Positions 1 through 8,085 of a DNA stretch of 56,382 nucleotides are shown piece by piece. Under the pieces are notes generated by a model. The model was given only the letters and a program-made list of their open reading frames with translations, was not told where the DNA came from and ran no database searches. Location: IMG/VR virus record IMGVR_UViG_3300019926_000028, positions 1 to 56,382 of that record; one strand, 5' to 3'. Position 1 is the first letter of the stretch, and the number at the start of each line of letters is the position of its first letter. The translations under genes and the position numbers were made by a program. Source of the DNA: a virus.

Positions 1-240
1 TATCAAATCATCTGTGACAGCATCAATCCATTCTTGATCGGGTTCGGGAAGAGACTTATAATATCCACCACGGTCGGTGTAAAGACCGTGTTTGTAATTG
101 GGCTTCCATTCTTCTCCGCCATACTCAGAAGTCTCAGAATGGAAGCCACAATGACCATCCATTTGTGTCGCTGGACGGTCACATACGCCATCTTTCGTCC
201 TTAAAGAAGCGCCACAAACTTCATCATCGTCATCACTCAT
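1..240 (-). CDS. Small terminase subunit-like protein, partial
   Basis: The reading frame opens at the ATG at 240-238 and runs off the left edge without a stop, so only the first 80 residues are visible. They read MSDDDDEVCGASLRTKDGVC, then DRPAT, a CGFH pair completing a small cysteine/histidine cluster, and later HGLYTD. A Cys-rich CGAxTRxG start followed by HGLY is, from memory, how small terminase subunits of haloarchaeal tailed viruses begin; that is the basis of the call. The start overlaps the end of the upstream HNH gene by 8 bases, so both lie on one leftward transcript. If right, the large terminase and structural genes should follow off the left edge. It could be another zinc protein. 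Confidence 0.55.
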   Translation of the reverse strand, partial: MSDDDDEVCGASLRTKDGVCDRPATQMDGHCGFHSETSEYGGEEWKPNYKHGLYTDRGGYYKSLPEPDQEWIDAVTDDLI

Positions 241-1138
241 TCAAGAACACCCTTGCCTTTTCTAAAAATTCTTCCGGATTAGAATCAATAAACTCACCTT
301 CCAATACTCTATGATGTGAAGGGCAAAGAGAAATTAAATTATCAAGTGAATTCATTTCCTCGTGTTCTTGTTCTACATCCCACTCGTTATTGGGCTTGAT
401 ATGATGAACGTGCGGTTTTCTACCTATTTCTTCTTCGGTAATACCACAAACTCTACATTTGAATCCGTCTCTCTCCCACGCTTTTTCTCTTTGAGAAAAC
501 CACGATGGACCGTAGTAACTTTCATAGCCACCTTCCCAACTAGGATGTTCTTTTCCACCCAAAGGCCAGTCTTTACTATAACCCACCTCAAATCCACTTT
601 CAGACAACGCATCAAACCAAGAACCGAACCTCTGACGATAAGTCCCGCCTGAGAACCTTCCATATTCCCTTATATCTCCCAGAGTTGGTGGATTTTCATT
701 ACAATATTCCTCTGAAACACGATTAATATCTTCAGATAATTTTGGAAGGGGAGTATTCATCGGGATTGTTGGTTCAAAACCGGAAGCAATCAAAGCATCA
801 TTCCAACTTCCAAATTTCTGGACTACAGTATTTGCGGAATGGGATGAATACTCATGGAATTTTTTATACGTAGGTGCATCTCCACCGCAATATTCTTCTG
901 AAATAGATTTAATGGAAGATATAAACTCTTCCTCGTTCAATCCATATTCTACATTTGTTTCCAATTGAGCTTCTTTGATGGCTTCGTTCCAACTTCCAAA
1001 TTTAGTCGCTGGCATTGAAGAAGCCATACTACCATATTCACGAAAATCTTCATTCGTCGGTGTGTCCCCATCACAAAATTCTTCAGATACTCTCCGTATT
1101 TCTCTGATTACCTCTTCTTCGGTATATTTTGGGGACAT
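233..1138 (-). CDS. HNH homing endonuclease with three N-terminal HNH-associated repeats
   Basis: 301 aa. Residues about 5-62, 66-124 and 134-186 are three copies of a 55-60 residue unit (VSEEYC...PT...EYG...FGSWNDAL), the repeat that accompanies free-standing HNH homing endonucleases in haloarchaea and their viruses and is thought to bind DNA. A GKEHPSWEGG linker leads to a C-terminal HNH nuclease with CRVCG (228-232), HVHH (243-246), a central Asn near 267 and CPSHH (272-276), so metal-binding and catalytic positions look intact. Expected role: cutting an unoccupied allele so the gene spreads by recombination. It sits between the candidate terminase gene and a small gene with almost no intergenic space, the usual insertion style of such elements. 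Confidence 0.85.
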   Translation of the reverse strand: MSPKYTEEEVIREIRRVSEEFCDGDTPTNEDFREYGSMASSMPATKFGSWNEAIKEAQLETNVEYGLNEEEFISSIKSISEEYCGGDAPTYKKFHEYSSHSANTVVQKFGSWNDALIASGFEPTIPMNTPLPKLSEDINRVSEEYCNENPPTLGDIREYGRFSGGTYRQRFGSWFDALSESGFEVGYSKDWPLGGKEHPSWEGGYESYYGPSWFSQREKAWERDGFKCRVCGITEEEIGRKPHVHHIKPNNEWDVEQEHEEMNSLDNLISLCPSHHRVLEGEFIDSNPEEFLEKARVFLNE

Positions 1139-1148
1139 AGTAGATTAT

Positions 1149-1592
1149 CTACTGCCGTCCAGACTCGTGAACATCAAGAGAAACGATGTGGTCGTAATCC
1201 ACAACGTGCTTCTCTTCGTCCTTATCAATAAGATACTCATCTTTATCGATTTTAATATTCATTTCTTCAAGATGAGAGTCAATCCGCTGTGCAATTTCCA
1301 TTATTTCCCTGTTATCGAGGGGTCGAATCTTCGCCCCATCCATATCCCCACATTTACAAGCCGAGCGTTTTACATTCGGACGGCCCGAATTTTCTCTATC
1401 GTCAACCCAATAATGGTCAACGTGGGGTTCATGTTCAACGAGCGCAGAGACAGAATCCGGCATCGTATGATGTGGTTTGCTGTAACTCTTCAATTTACGA
1501 TAACAGTTTTTGCAAATGGTTGCGTTATCTTCTATCTTTTGGGAAAACGTGGAATCTTCATCAAGTTCTTCTTCTAATTTTAGTTCAGACAT
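1149..1592 (-). CDS. Acidic cysteine-rich protein of unknown function
   Basis: 147 aa from the ATG at 1592 (MSELKLEEELDE). The frame is open to 1607, but the later ATG sits about 20-25 bases from a TATA-like AAGATATAGGG on the minus strand, so it is preferred. The N-terminus is highly acidic; the middle holds CKNC near residue 29 and CKCGD near 79, separated by histidines (EHEPHVDHYW), suggesting a bound metal. The C-terminal third is Asp/Glu-rich. I recognise no family. It lies between two HNH endonuclease genes in the leftward operon. Confidence 0.6.
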   Translation of the reverse strand: MSELKLEEELDEDSTFSQKIEDNATICKNCYRKLKSYSKPHHTMPDSVSALVEHEPHVDHYWVDDRENSGRPNVKRSACKCGDMDGAKIRPLDNREIMEIAQRIDSHLEEMNIKIDKDEYLIDKDEEKHVVDYDHIVSLDVHESGRQ

Positions 1593-1802
1593 AAATGCTA
1601 TACTCAACCCTATATCTTTTTCATATGTCTGCTTTACGTCACAGAAATCATCCGTATGATGGCGTCGGTCTGTGTCTCACGGAGACTCGTGCAAAGTTTT
1701 AGGGTTTTGACCTATCTTTTGTTCTTGTTAACTAGTACACGCCGGTTATACTTAAGTCTTTCGTTTGAAAGTTAATTTGGTATAAGGACACACGAAAACA
1801 AT

Positions 1803-3171
1803 CTAATAATCAAACAAACTTTGTTTAACAGTCTTATCTTCTGCGTTATTTATATCCAAGTAGTCTTTTGCTAATTCTTCAAACTCTTCGTGGTTTCGTC
1901 CTTTGAATTTGCCTTCAAGTGGTTTATGGCAAGCTTTACACAGAGAGATGAGATTGCGTAAATTATTCATTTTTTCATGCTCATCCTCTACGATCCAATA
2001 ATCAGCGGGAACTATATGATGTACATCGGGTTTCAAATTGTATTTTTGTTTAGTGTTAACTCCGCAAATTCTACAATTATTTCCATCTCTTTCCCTCACC
2101 TTCTTTTTTCTGCTCCACCATGAAGAACCATAGTATTTAACACCACCACCATTTTCTTTCCATAAATGATGCTCTTCACCTTTTGGTGCTTCCCATCCCT
2201 GTTTTATTTTTTCATTTGGTTCAAATCCCGCTTTCTCAACAGCTTTATTCCAACTTCCAAATTCATTCCTTACCCAATTTCTACTATATTTTGCATTTCT
2301 ATGATATGTTTTTTTGGTCCGGTGTTTCGTTTTTGTCGCAATAACATCTGTATATTCCCTTAATATCCTTAATTAATTGTTCTTTACCGGGATTATCTCT
2401 TCTAACAAGAGGTTCATATCCAATTTTTAATAGTGCTTTGTTAATAGTACCAAACTTTCTCGCATAAACAGTCCTGCTAAATTTAGATTCTGATATTATA
2501 TCGTGTGTTGAATTGTCAATTCCAATCCTATAAACTGCCTTCTTTAGTTCATCTAACGCTTTCTCTTTAGGAACTTCAACACCTTTTCTACTATTTTTTA
2601 AAGAAAATTTACTTTTTTGTATGATTTCTCCCCAAGAATCAAATTTATTTTGATAAGAGGTAAGTGAATATTTTGAATGCAAATTTATATCTTTTTGTGT
2701 TGGAATTTTATTTAATTTTTCTCCAACTCTTTCAAACTCAGAAATATACTCATCAATCGTTCTTGAATTATACGCCTCTGAATATTCTTTATGCCGGTAT
2801 TCTTCAAAACCACATTCCGATAAAGCATCCCACCAAGAATTTAAATGAGTTCTAAGAGTTGGAAATGAAAAATTTCCATATTCTTGGTATTGTGAGTATG
2901 ATGGCCGTCCTCTTACTTCTTCTGAAACTCTTTTGATGTCTTCTATTATCTTTTCACTAGAGATTGGATTTCCCCGTCCAACAGCATTTTTACTAAATCC
3001 AGCAACTTTTAACGCTTCGTTCCAAGAACCAAATCTATTTGAAAAAGTCGCATAAGAAATATCACCATATTTTTTCATATCTTTAACAGTTGGAGAACCC
3101 CCATCACAATACTCTTCTGATACTCTCTCTAATTCATTAACCAAGTCATCTTCGGAGTATTTAGTTGGCAT
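1803..3171 (-). pseudogene. HNH homing endonuclease with five repeats, broken by a +1 frameshift
   Basis: One gene read in two frames. From the ATG at 3171, 290 residues carry four and a half HNH-associated repeats (for example FGSWNEALKVAGF) and then stop at 2301-2299. Dropping one base in the A7 run (T7 at 2309-2315 on the plus strand) restores the frame: repeat five is completed (NEFGSWNKAVEKAGFEPN), the GEEHHLWKENGGG linker and the CRICG...HHIV...CKACH HNH nuclease follow, and the protein ends at 1803 with KQSLFDY. About 455 aa in all. A homopolymer of seven invites either real slippage or a sequencing error. The C-terminal SLFDY matches the PIP-like tail seen on other proteins here, which argues that the second half is still meaningful. 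Confidence 0.75.
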
Positions 3172-3182
3172 ATCCCTGTCCT

Positions 3183-4349
3183 TCAGAGTTGCCCGCCATT
3201 AATTCGGATAGGTTCAACATCTTCCATGACTTTATCTTCAGAGGTAAACCAGAAAATACCACAAGAGCCGCCAGAAGATCCTTGAGATTCAGCGAAAGTT
3301 GAAGGCGGGGAAGGAGAACCAGTCATAACAACAGGAATTTCATCTCCAATACGCTCAATTAAGGTTTTGTGATAGTGGGAACGGAGAAGAATATCAAAAC
3401 CATACGCCATATAATCATCTTTCACTCGATTTTCTCCACTACTCGTTCCGACATGATTCAAATACCGTTCACCATGACGGGAAAGATAATCCCACCCACG
3501 AACCGAGAACTGAACAATACCAGCAGGACCGGCCTTGTTGATATTCACATTTTCCGCATCCGAGTAATGAAGAGCAGTTTCAACGAAATCAAACAACATC
3601 ATATCGAAATTCGTTGTACTCTCTTTATCGAGACGACCGTGATTACCCGGAACACATTGAACATCTACGTATTCAAACTGATCAGAGAGTTTCAAAATTT
3701 GCTCTATATACGTATTTCCTGCTTTCCGAAGCTGGTCACGGACATTATCTTCCTGTTCGTGTCGCTGTGATGCAAAGATGCCCTCTCCATCAACGTGATC
3801 GCCGTTCAAAACAAATACAACATCCTCAACATCACCACGACGTTCGGCATGAGCAATTCCTTTGTCTACATACTCCCGGATTGCCTTCCTAGCCTCTTCT
3901 GCACCGTAGTAATCCACGTCATATCGGTCTTGAACCACAGAGCCGACGTGTGCATCAGAATGAGGAAGGACGAGTGTAGAGCCGGAGTCAGACCGGGTAT
4001 AATCAGCCTTAACAGGGTCGGTATTATTGAGTGCTTCTTTAACCTCCTTTTCCATTTCCGTTAAAGCGTTATGAGTGTCCTTAGTAACCTGCGCTCTGTC
4101 ATAAGAATTGATTCGTTTTGGAGTTTCATTTCGCTCTTGACTTTCTCCACCGATATGCCATACATCATCACTATTCATATAAAATTCATATCCATGATCA
4201 TCTTCAAGAGCTTGCATCCGGTATCTTACTGCTCTCCGTGAAATATCAAGCTCATCAGCAATATTCTTCCGTGTATTTGGTAGCTTCTCCAAAACTGCTT
4301 GCTGCTTAGGAGTTATACTGTTCATAGTTTTAGAATTAATTTCACTCAT
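3183..4349 (-). CDS. Helix-turn-helix plus calcineurin-like metallophosphoesterase
   Basis: 388 aa. Residues about 12-50 form a winged-helix/HTH (RKNIADELDISRRAVRYRMQ). The rest is a calcineurin-like phosphoesterase with its metal-binding motifs in order: SDAHVGS (131-137), GDHVDGEG (183-190), GNHGR (235-239), SRHGE, and SHYHK near 330. These supply the Asp, His and Asn ligands of a two-metal centre; the substrate cannot be read from sequence. HTH-phosphoesterase fusions occur in archaeal tailed viruses. The start codon overlaps the stop of the gene upstream (4342) by 8 bases, and the next HNH gene begins 12 bases downstream, so all are probably co-transcribed leftward. Confidence 0.85.
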   Translation of the reverse strand: MSEINSKTMNSITPKQQAVLEKLPNTRKNIADELDISRRAVRYRMQALEDDHGYEFYMNSDDVWHIGGESQERNETPKRINSYDRAQVTKDTHNALTEMEKEVKEALNNTDPVKADYTRSDSGSTLVLPHSDAHVGSVVQDRYDVDYYGAEEARKAIREYVDKGIAHAERRGDVEDVVFVLNGDHVDGEGIFASQRHEQEDNVRDQLRKAGNTYIEQILKLSDQFEYVDVQCVPGNHGRLDKESTTNFDMMLFDFVETALHYSDAENVNINKAGPAGIVQFSVRGWDYLSRHGERYLNHVGTSSGENRVKDDYMAYGFDILLRSHYHKTLIERIGDEIPVVMTGSPSPPSTFAESQGSSGGSCGIFWFTSEDKVMEDVEPIRINGGQL

Positions 4350-4716
4350 TAAAATTCTCCTCGCTTATTTTTCTACTATAGAAAAACTCCGGGTGTCCAA
4401 TCTCATAAGATGGACTATATTCCCCGGTTCTACTAATTATTTCGTAACCCATCTTAGGATGAGCATAATAAGTCACATCACCATTCTCATAAGCTAATAC
4501 ATCACTCCAATTTAATTCTTCCCACCCACCAAGATTGTTTTTATCATCGTTGGGTTCACTCACAATAACTTCTAATGCTGTACGGTCATCTTTAAAAGAT
4601 ATTTCAATATCTCCTTCTTTTGAATGAATTATTTGCCCGTCATATCCTTCAGGAACTTCTAATGTTCTGAACAATTCTCTTGGTTCATCAACATAATAAA
4701 TCTCTTGCTCACTCAT
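4342..4716 (-). CDS. Unknown acidic protein
   Basis: 124 aa from the ATG at 4716; a TTG two codons upstream is possible but less likely. The ATG overlaps the end of the 53-aa gene before it (TGA at 4711-4709), typical of translational coupling here. Visible features are an acidic N-terminus (MSEQEIYYVDEPRELFRT), a middle rich in Gly, Trp and Asn, and an aromatic C-terminal stretch (YYAHPKMGYEIISRTGEY). There are no cysteines and no membrane segment. I recognise no family. It is translationally coupled to the phosphoesterase gene downstream. Confidence 0.65.
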   Translation of the reverse strand: MSEQEIYYVDEPRELFRTLEVPEGYDGQIIHSKEGDIEISFKDDRTALEVIVSEPNDDKNNLGGWEELNWSDVLAYENGDVTYYAHPKMGYEIISRTGEYSPSYEIGHPEFFYSRKISEENFNE

Positions 4717-4870
4717 TTTCAATCAAATCTTGTAGACCGTTTCTCTCAATAATAAAGTCCATCTCTTCACGGAGTCGTTCTACTTTATTTTCTAGTTCAG
4801 AAATGCGTTCTGCTTCAACCCCGGTCTGAAAATTGTCAATTTCGGATTCACCTTCTTCAGATTCTGTCAT
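4709..4870 (-). CDS. Small acidic coiled-coil protein
   Basis: 53 aa. After an acidic, probably disordered start (MTESEEGESE), residues about 20-45 have a heptad-like pattern (ERISELENKVERLREEMDF) typical of a short coiled coil. Its stop overlaps the next start, and its own ATG lies about 25 bases from a TATA box (GATATTTAAACC on the minus strand), so it is the first gene of the leftward operon and probably leaderless. Function unknown; dimerisation is a reasonable guess from the heptads. Confidence 0.6.
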   Translation of the reverse strand: MTESEEGESEIDNFQTGVEAERISELENKVERLREEMDFIIERNGLQDLIENE

Positions 4871-4885
4871 TATTCTTTAATACAC

Positions 4886-4902
4886 GTTTAAGGTTTAAAT
4901 AT
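4886..4902 (-). promoter_or_regulatory. TATA box of the leftward operon
   Basis: On the minus strand AAGATATTTAAACCTTAA lies 25-30 bases before the ATG at 4870, the spacing expected for a leaderless archaeal message. The low-coordinate end of the CRISPR array begins about 20 bases further upstream, so array and operon are nearly contiguous. Confidence 0.5.
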
Positions 4903-4923
4903 CTTTCCTTCTACTTCAACCTT

Positions 4924-5323
4924 TCTTCAACGCTACAGGCATTCATCTGAAACCGTGTTGGAACGCCTTCAACCCCTCAAAGGTTCATCTGAAACGACCT
5001 ATGGGATTCAAAGGGTGAACTTGAGGGCGAACCTTCAACCCCTCAAGGGTTCATCTGAAACGTTTGCTATCCTCCGGGGGTTTCATCCAGTCTCTCCCTT
5101 CAACCCCTCAAGGGTTCATCTGAAACTAAACGAATTGAAATTACGGTCTTATATTGCATGCCTTCAACCCCTCAAGGGTTCATCTGAAACTGACGTTTAC
5201 CGAGATACAGAAACAGCATTAGATCCTCCTTCAACCCCTCAAGGGTTCATCTGAAACTCTTGAAGAATTGAACCCACAGAATCCAAGTCAACACCTTCAA
5301 GCCCATAAGGGTTCGACGGAGTA
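4924..5323 (-). CRISPR. CRISPR mini-array, haloarchaeal I-B-like repeat, no adjacent cas genes
   Basis: Five near-identical 30-base repeats sit at 4966-4995, 5032-5061, 5097-5126, 5161-5190 and 5228-5257 (one mismatch in the first), with degenerate copies at 4924-4953 and 5294-5323. The four spacers between clean repeats are 34-37 bases and unrelated, a fifth of 36 bases precedes the degenerate copy at 5294, and the gap after the copy at 4953 is only 12 bases. On the minus strand the repeat begins GTTTCAGATGAACCC and ends GGGTTGAAGG, very close to the Haloferax-type I-B repeat, whose last eight bases form the crRNA 5' handle; this sets the strand. No cas genes lie beside it, so it would depend on host Cas proteins. 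Both ends look eroded. Confidence 0.93.
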
Positions 5324-5738
5324 TGATTGTAATATTTCTTTTTCCGATTTGTGCGGTCTTGGTGTAGACCACTTAACTTTCGGCGGGGTGTTTCGTCTTA
5401 CCGTGAAGTGTTCGCTCCCACTTGGAATACGCCAAGCACCTTGCAGATTATAATTTCCGGAACCACATCGGTCAAATGACCTGTGTTCCAACTGTTGTTG
5501 GTCTGCTACTAACGCGAGGTGTGCGCTTTCAACGCCTCTTTTCTCCTATCCCAACGAAGACCGTGGGGTACGCCCCATGCATCCAAACAAGGCCGTTCTA
5601 TTGGGCTTAACGGAGGCGAAACTTACATCGGATAGCATCGATCCGATGAATCCGGTGAAGTGCCGGATATCGGAAAGTGACATATAGCCACTCCCGACTT
5701 CAACTCACCATATGGGAGGTTAGTTAATAACTCTTTCG
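5324..5738 (-). ncRNA. Probable omegaRNA / right end of the TnpB element
   Basis: About 415 bases between the CRISPR array and the tnpB stop have no good reading frame, are less AT-rich than their surroundings and contain many short inverted repeats (for example ATCGGATAGCATCGATCCGAT near 5628-5648, CCGGTGAAGTGCCGG near 5651-5665 and GGGGTACGCCCC near 5566-5577). In TnpB elements the structured guide RNA is transcribed from just downstream of, and overlapping, the end of tnpB, ending in a guide that reaches the flanking DNA. This is exactly that position. The exact 3' boundary and guide cannot be set by eye. A leader for the CRISPR array could lie in the same stretch. Confidence 0.5.
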
Positions 5739-6935
5739 TTAATAACTGAACAGGCCACCCTCTTCAATATATTCATTAGCTTCATTCCGGATTTCAAACC
5801 CGTCGCTTTCAAAATCACTCCCACGAAATGCAATATTCATAGATGCATTCACATCAGCATGAACTTGATATCCACACTCACCGCATTCAAAATCAGTACC
5901 ATTTCGATTACTACTATGAACATAACCACAATTTCTACACGTCTTGCTCGTATTCCGAGGATCAACAACTTCAACCGGAATTCCTTTTGCTTTAGCTTTA
6001 TACATAATCATTTCTTGAGCAAGAGCATACGGCCAATCGTGAATCGCATTTGCTGCTGTCTTCCTATAGTTTGTTAGGTCCTCCAAAACAATTTTTGGAT
6101 TGTTATGCTGAGTAGCTTCCTTTACTATATTTTTGGATGCCGTATGGAGAACCTGTTCTGTATATTTCTCGTGTTGTCCACGGCATTCTTTAACACCTTT
6201 AACATCATTATTAGCCATCATTTCCGAACGTTTTTCTTTTAATCTTTCTCGGTGGTGTCTAAATTCAGAACCATCCTTCAATTCTACATTTTTAATTCCA
6301 TCATTAGAAAGAACAGAATATGTATAGATAACATTTTCTCCAAGATCAACACCAATTACTGTTTCAACCTCTTCATCTTCAATAACATCAACGTCCCATG
6401 TAACCACTAAATGTGCCTTTAATGTATCTCCATCTTTATGTATTTCACAAGTTCCAAATGACGCTCCTTCGTTAACTATCTTATCTAAATACCTCTTTGA
6501 AAATTTATTATCGTTGATATGGAACCACTCTGGTTTATACGGAACAATATTGAACTTAATTCCATACCCTTTGTTATTTTCTTCTACTGTAATTTGTTGG
6601 CTTTTTGCTCTAACATAATTTTGCTTCCCGAAAACTGGCTTATTGCCCACTTTACCATTACTTCTCCAAGATTTATAACCACTAACAACATCTCCAATTG
6701 CTTCTGAAGCAACTTGACCAGAAACATATCTATCATCCCCCCATTCTTCTACAACATTTCTATAAAATTGAGGATTCATTGTAGACCATTGATTTTCATC
6801 AAATGATAAAATTAAATCTGATACAAATTTACTCATCTCCTGATACTCATTTATACATTTTTGAATTTTGGTATTCTTCCTATTACTCGTTTCTAGGTCA
6901 AGTACAACAGTTTGAGCAACTGTTTCAGTTGGCAT
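5739..6935 (-). CDS. tnpB: TnpB RNA-guided nuclease of an IS200/IS605-like element
   Basis: 398 aa, a normal TnpB length. The RuvC-like nuclease is complete: GVDLGE with Asp197 (RuvC I), VLEDLTNYR with Glu285 (RuvC II) and HADVNAS with Asp361 (RuvC III). A four-cysteine zinc finger lies between the last two (CRNCG at 333 and CGECG at 351). TnpB uses an omegaRNA to cut DNA next to a short adjacent motif, helping the transposon persist. No TnpA transposase is nearby, so the element is non-autonomous or domesticated. The protein ends EEGGLFSY, a weak version of the PIP-like tail found on other proteins here. Confidence 0.92.
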   Translation of the reverse strand: MPTETVAQTVVLDLETSNRKNTKIQKCINEYQEMSKFVSDLILSFDENQWSTMNPQFYRNVVEEWGDDRYVSGQVASEAIGDVVSGYKSWRSNGKVGNKPVFGKQNYVRAKSQQITVEENNKGYGIKFNIVPYKPEWFHINDNKFSKRYLDKIVNEGASFGTCEIHKDGDTLKAHLVVTWDVDVIEDEEVETVIGVDLGENVIYTYSVLSNDGIKNVELKDGSEFRHHRERLKEKRSEMMANNDVKGVKECRGQHEKYTEQVLHTASKNIVKEATQHNNPKIVLEDLTNYRKTAANAIHDWPYALAQEMIMYKAKAKGIPVEVVDPRNTSKTCRNCGYVHSSNRNGTDFECGECGYQVHADVNASMNIAFRGSDFESDGFEIRNEANEYIEEGGLFSY

Positions 6936-6953
6936 ATTTTTTCTTGTAGACTA

Positions 6954-6967
6954 CTACTTATATATTC
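6954..6967 (-). promoter_or_regulatory. TATA box of tnpB
   Basis: On the minus strand GAATATATAAGTAG lies about 25 bases upstream of the tnpB ATG at 6935, a typical archaeal TATA position for a leaderless message. Confidence 0.5.
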
Positions 6968-7094
6968 TTCGCTCTCTAAAACAATAGAGTTTTATGCTTC
7001 CCCCTCGTAGCGGTGCTGTGCGGTAACTGTTCTAGTTTATAGTTTATGTTGTTCTAGTTACTATATTCGTTACTTCCTTTACATGAAATATAAA

Positions 7095-7139
7095 AATACC
7101 TAGGTTATCTACTTCCTTTATATACTTAACCTAGGTATT
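7095..7139. promoter_or_regulatory. 13-bp inverted repeat (CCTAGG cores) around a TATA-like element upstream of radA
   Basis: AATACCTAGGTTA at 7095-7107 and TAACCTAGGTATT at 7127-7139 are perfect reverse complements. Each contains the palindrome CCTAGG, and the two cores are 31 bases apart, about three helical turns. A TATA-like TTTATATACTTA lies between them (7118-7129), and a second, TTTTAACTATA, at 7150-7160 is better spaced for the ATG at 7182. The layout suggests two operator sites for a dimeric regulator of the radA promoter. Confidence 0.55.
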
Positions 7140-7181
7140 ACCGTTAATCTTTTAACTATACAACTAGTACTAGACTAGTAT

Positions 7182-8084
7182 ATGGTAACAGAACTAGCAG
7201 ATATAGATGGTCTAGGCCCAAAAACAGTAGAGTCTCTAGAAGGTAATGATATAACTAGCATAGAGGATCTAGCTAACTCTAGTATTGAAGAGATTACTGA
7301 ATGTGGTATTAGTAATTCTAGAGCTAAAGATTTCAAGTATAAAGCTAAACAAAATACTATTACTATTCAGACTGGTACAGAAGTTCAAGAGGAATATGAT
7401 AATAAGAATAAGATTAAGTCAAATATAGATAAACTAGATGAATCACTAGAAGGGGGTTTTGAAGAAAATGCTGTAATTAGCATCTGGGGAGAATCAGGTA
7501 CAGGTAAAAGTCAGTTGGCACAGAAACTACTAGTTGAAGGTTATGAACAAACAAATAAACCTGCTATACTTGTGGAAACAGAGCCGGATCGATTTCGCCC
7601 TGAAAGGATAGAAAAGTTAGCTAGTAAGGAAGACACAGTTGATAATATCCATAGGGTTAAAGCATATTCAATAGATCAACAGTATAGTTCTTACGGGAAG
7701 ATTATTGATGTATTTGAAGAAGCATCTGTTGTTGTGGTTGACTCTTTAACTGCACGTATTCGTTTGTCTTCTGAATTTGAAGGACGTGGGACACTTTCAG
7801 AACGTTCTAATGAATTGGGAAAGCATCTAATTAAACTAGAGGAAATTGCAGAAAGATTGGAATGTCCTGTTGTGTTTACTAATCAAGCATACAAGAATCC
7901 AGATAGTTATGGAAAGAATGTTTTACAATACGGTGGAGCAAAGATAAAACATACATCTCTTTTTGGAGTGATGATGAGTAAAGCCAAAGGAGAATTGTTT
8001 GAAGCTGAAGTACAACATCATCCATCTACAGGAGATACGTCTGTATTGATTGATATTGGCGAAGACGATATTACAGGAGTCTAA
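7182..8084 (+). CDS. radA: RadA/RadB-type recombinase
   Basis: 300 aa. Residues 1-57 form a helix-hairpin-helix domain (IDGLGPKTVESL) like that of RadA. The RecA-type ATPase core follows, with Walker A GESGTGKS (103-110), a Walker B strand VVVVDSL near 182 and a later FTNQAYKNPDSYG segment. Archaeal RadA forms the strand-exchange filament on ssDNA; here it probably serves viral recombination-dependent replication or repair. The C-terminal ATPase is shorter than in chromosomal RadA, so a RadB-like paralogue is an alternative. The first half of the gene is extraordinarily rich in CTAG and uses CTA for almost every leucine, whereas the second half uses ordinary Leu codons. Confidence 0.85.
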   Translation: MVTELADIDGLGPKTVESLEGNDITSIEDLANSSIEEITECGISNSRAKDFKYKAKQNTITIQTGTEVQEEYDNKNKIKSNIDKLDESLEGGFEENAVISIWGESGTGKSQLAQKLLVEGYEQTNKPAILVETEPDRFRPERIEKLASKEDTVDNIHRVKAYSIDQQYSSYGKIIDVFEEASVVVVDSLTARIRLSSEFEGRGTLSERSNELGKHLIKLEEIAERLECPVVFTNQAYKNPDSYGKNVLQYGGAKIKHTSLFGVMMSKAKGELFEAEVQHHPSTGDTSVLIDIGEDDITGV

Positions 8085-8085
8085 G

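Noticed and set aside
975-1577. 200-codon plus-strand frame opposite two minus-strand genes
   Set aside because: It is antisense to clear coding sequence, with a hydrophobic, non-acidic product unlike any neighbour.
4955-5254. Open frame of 99 codons on the plus strand
   Set aside because: It is made of the CRISPR repeats and spacers; its protein is the repeat translated over and over.
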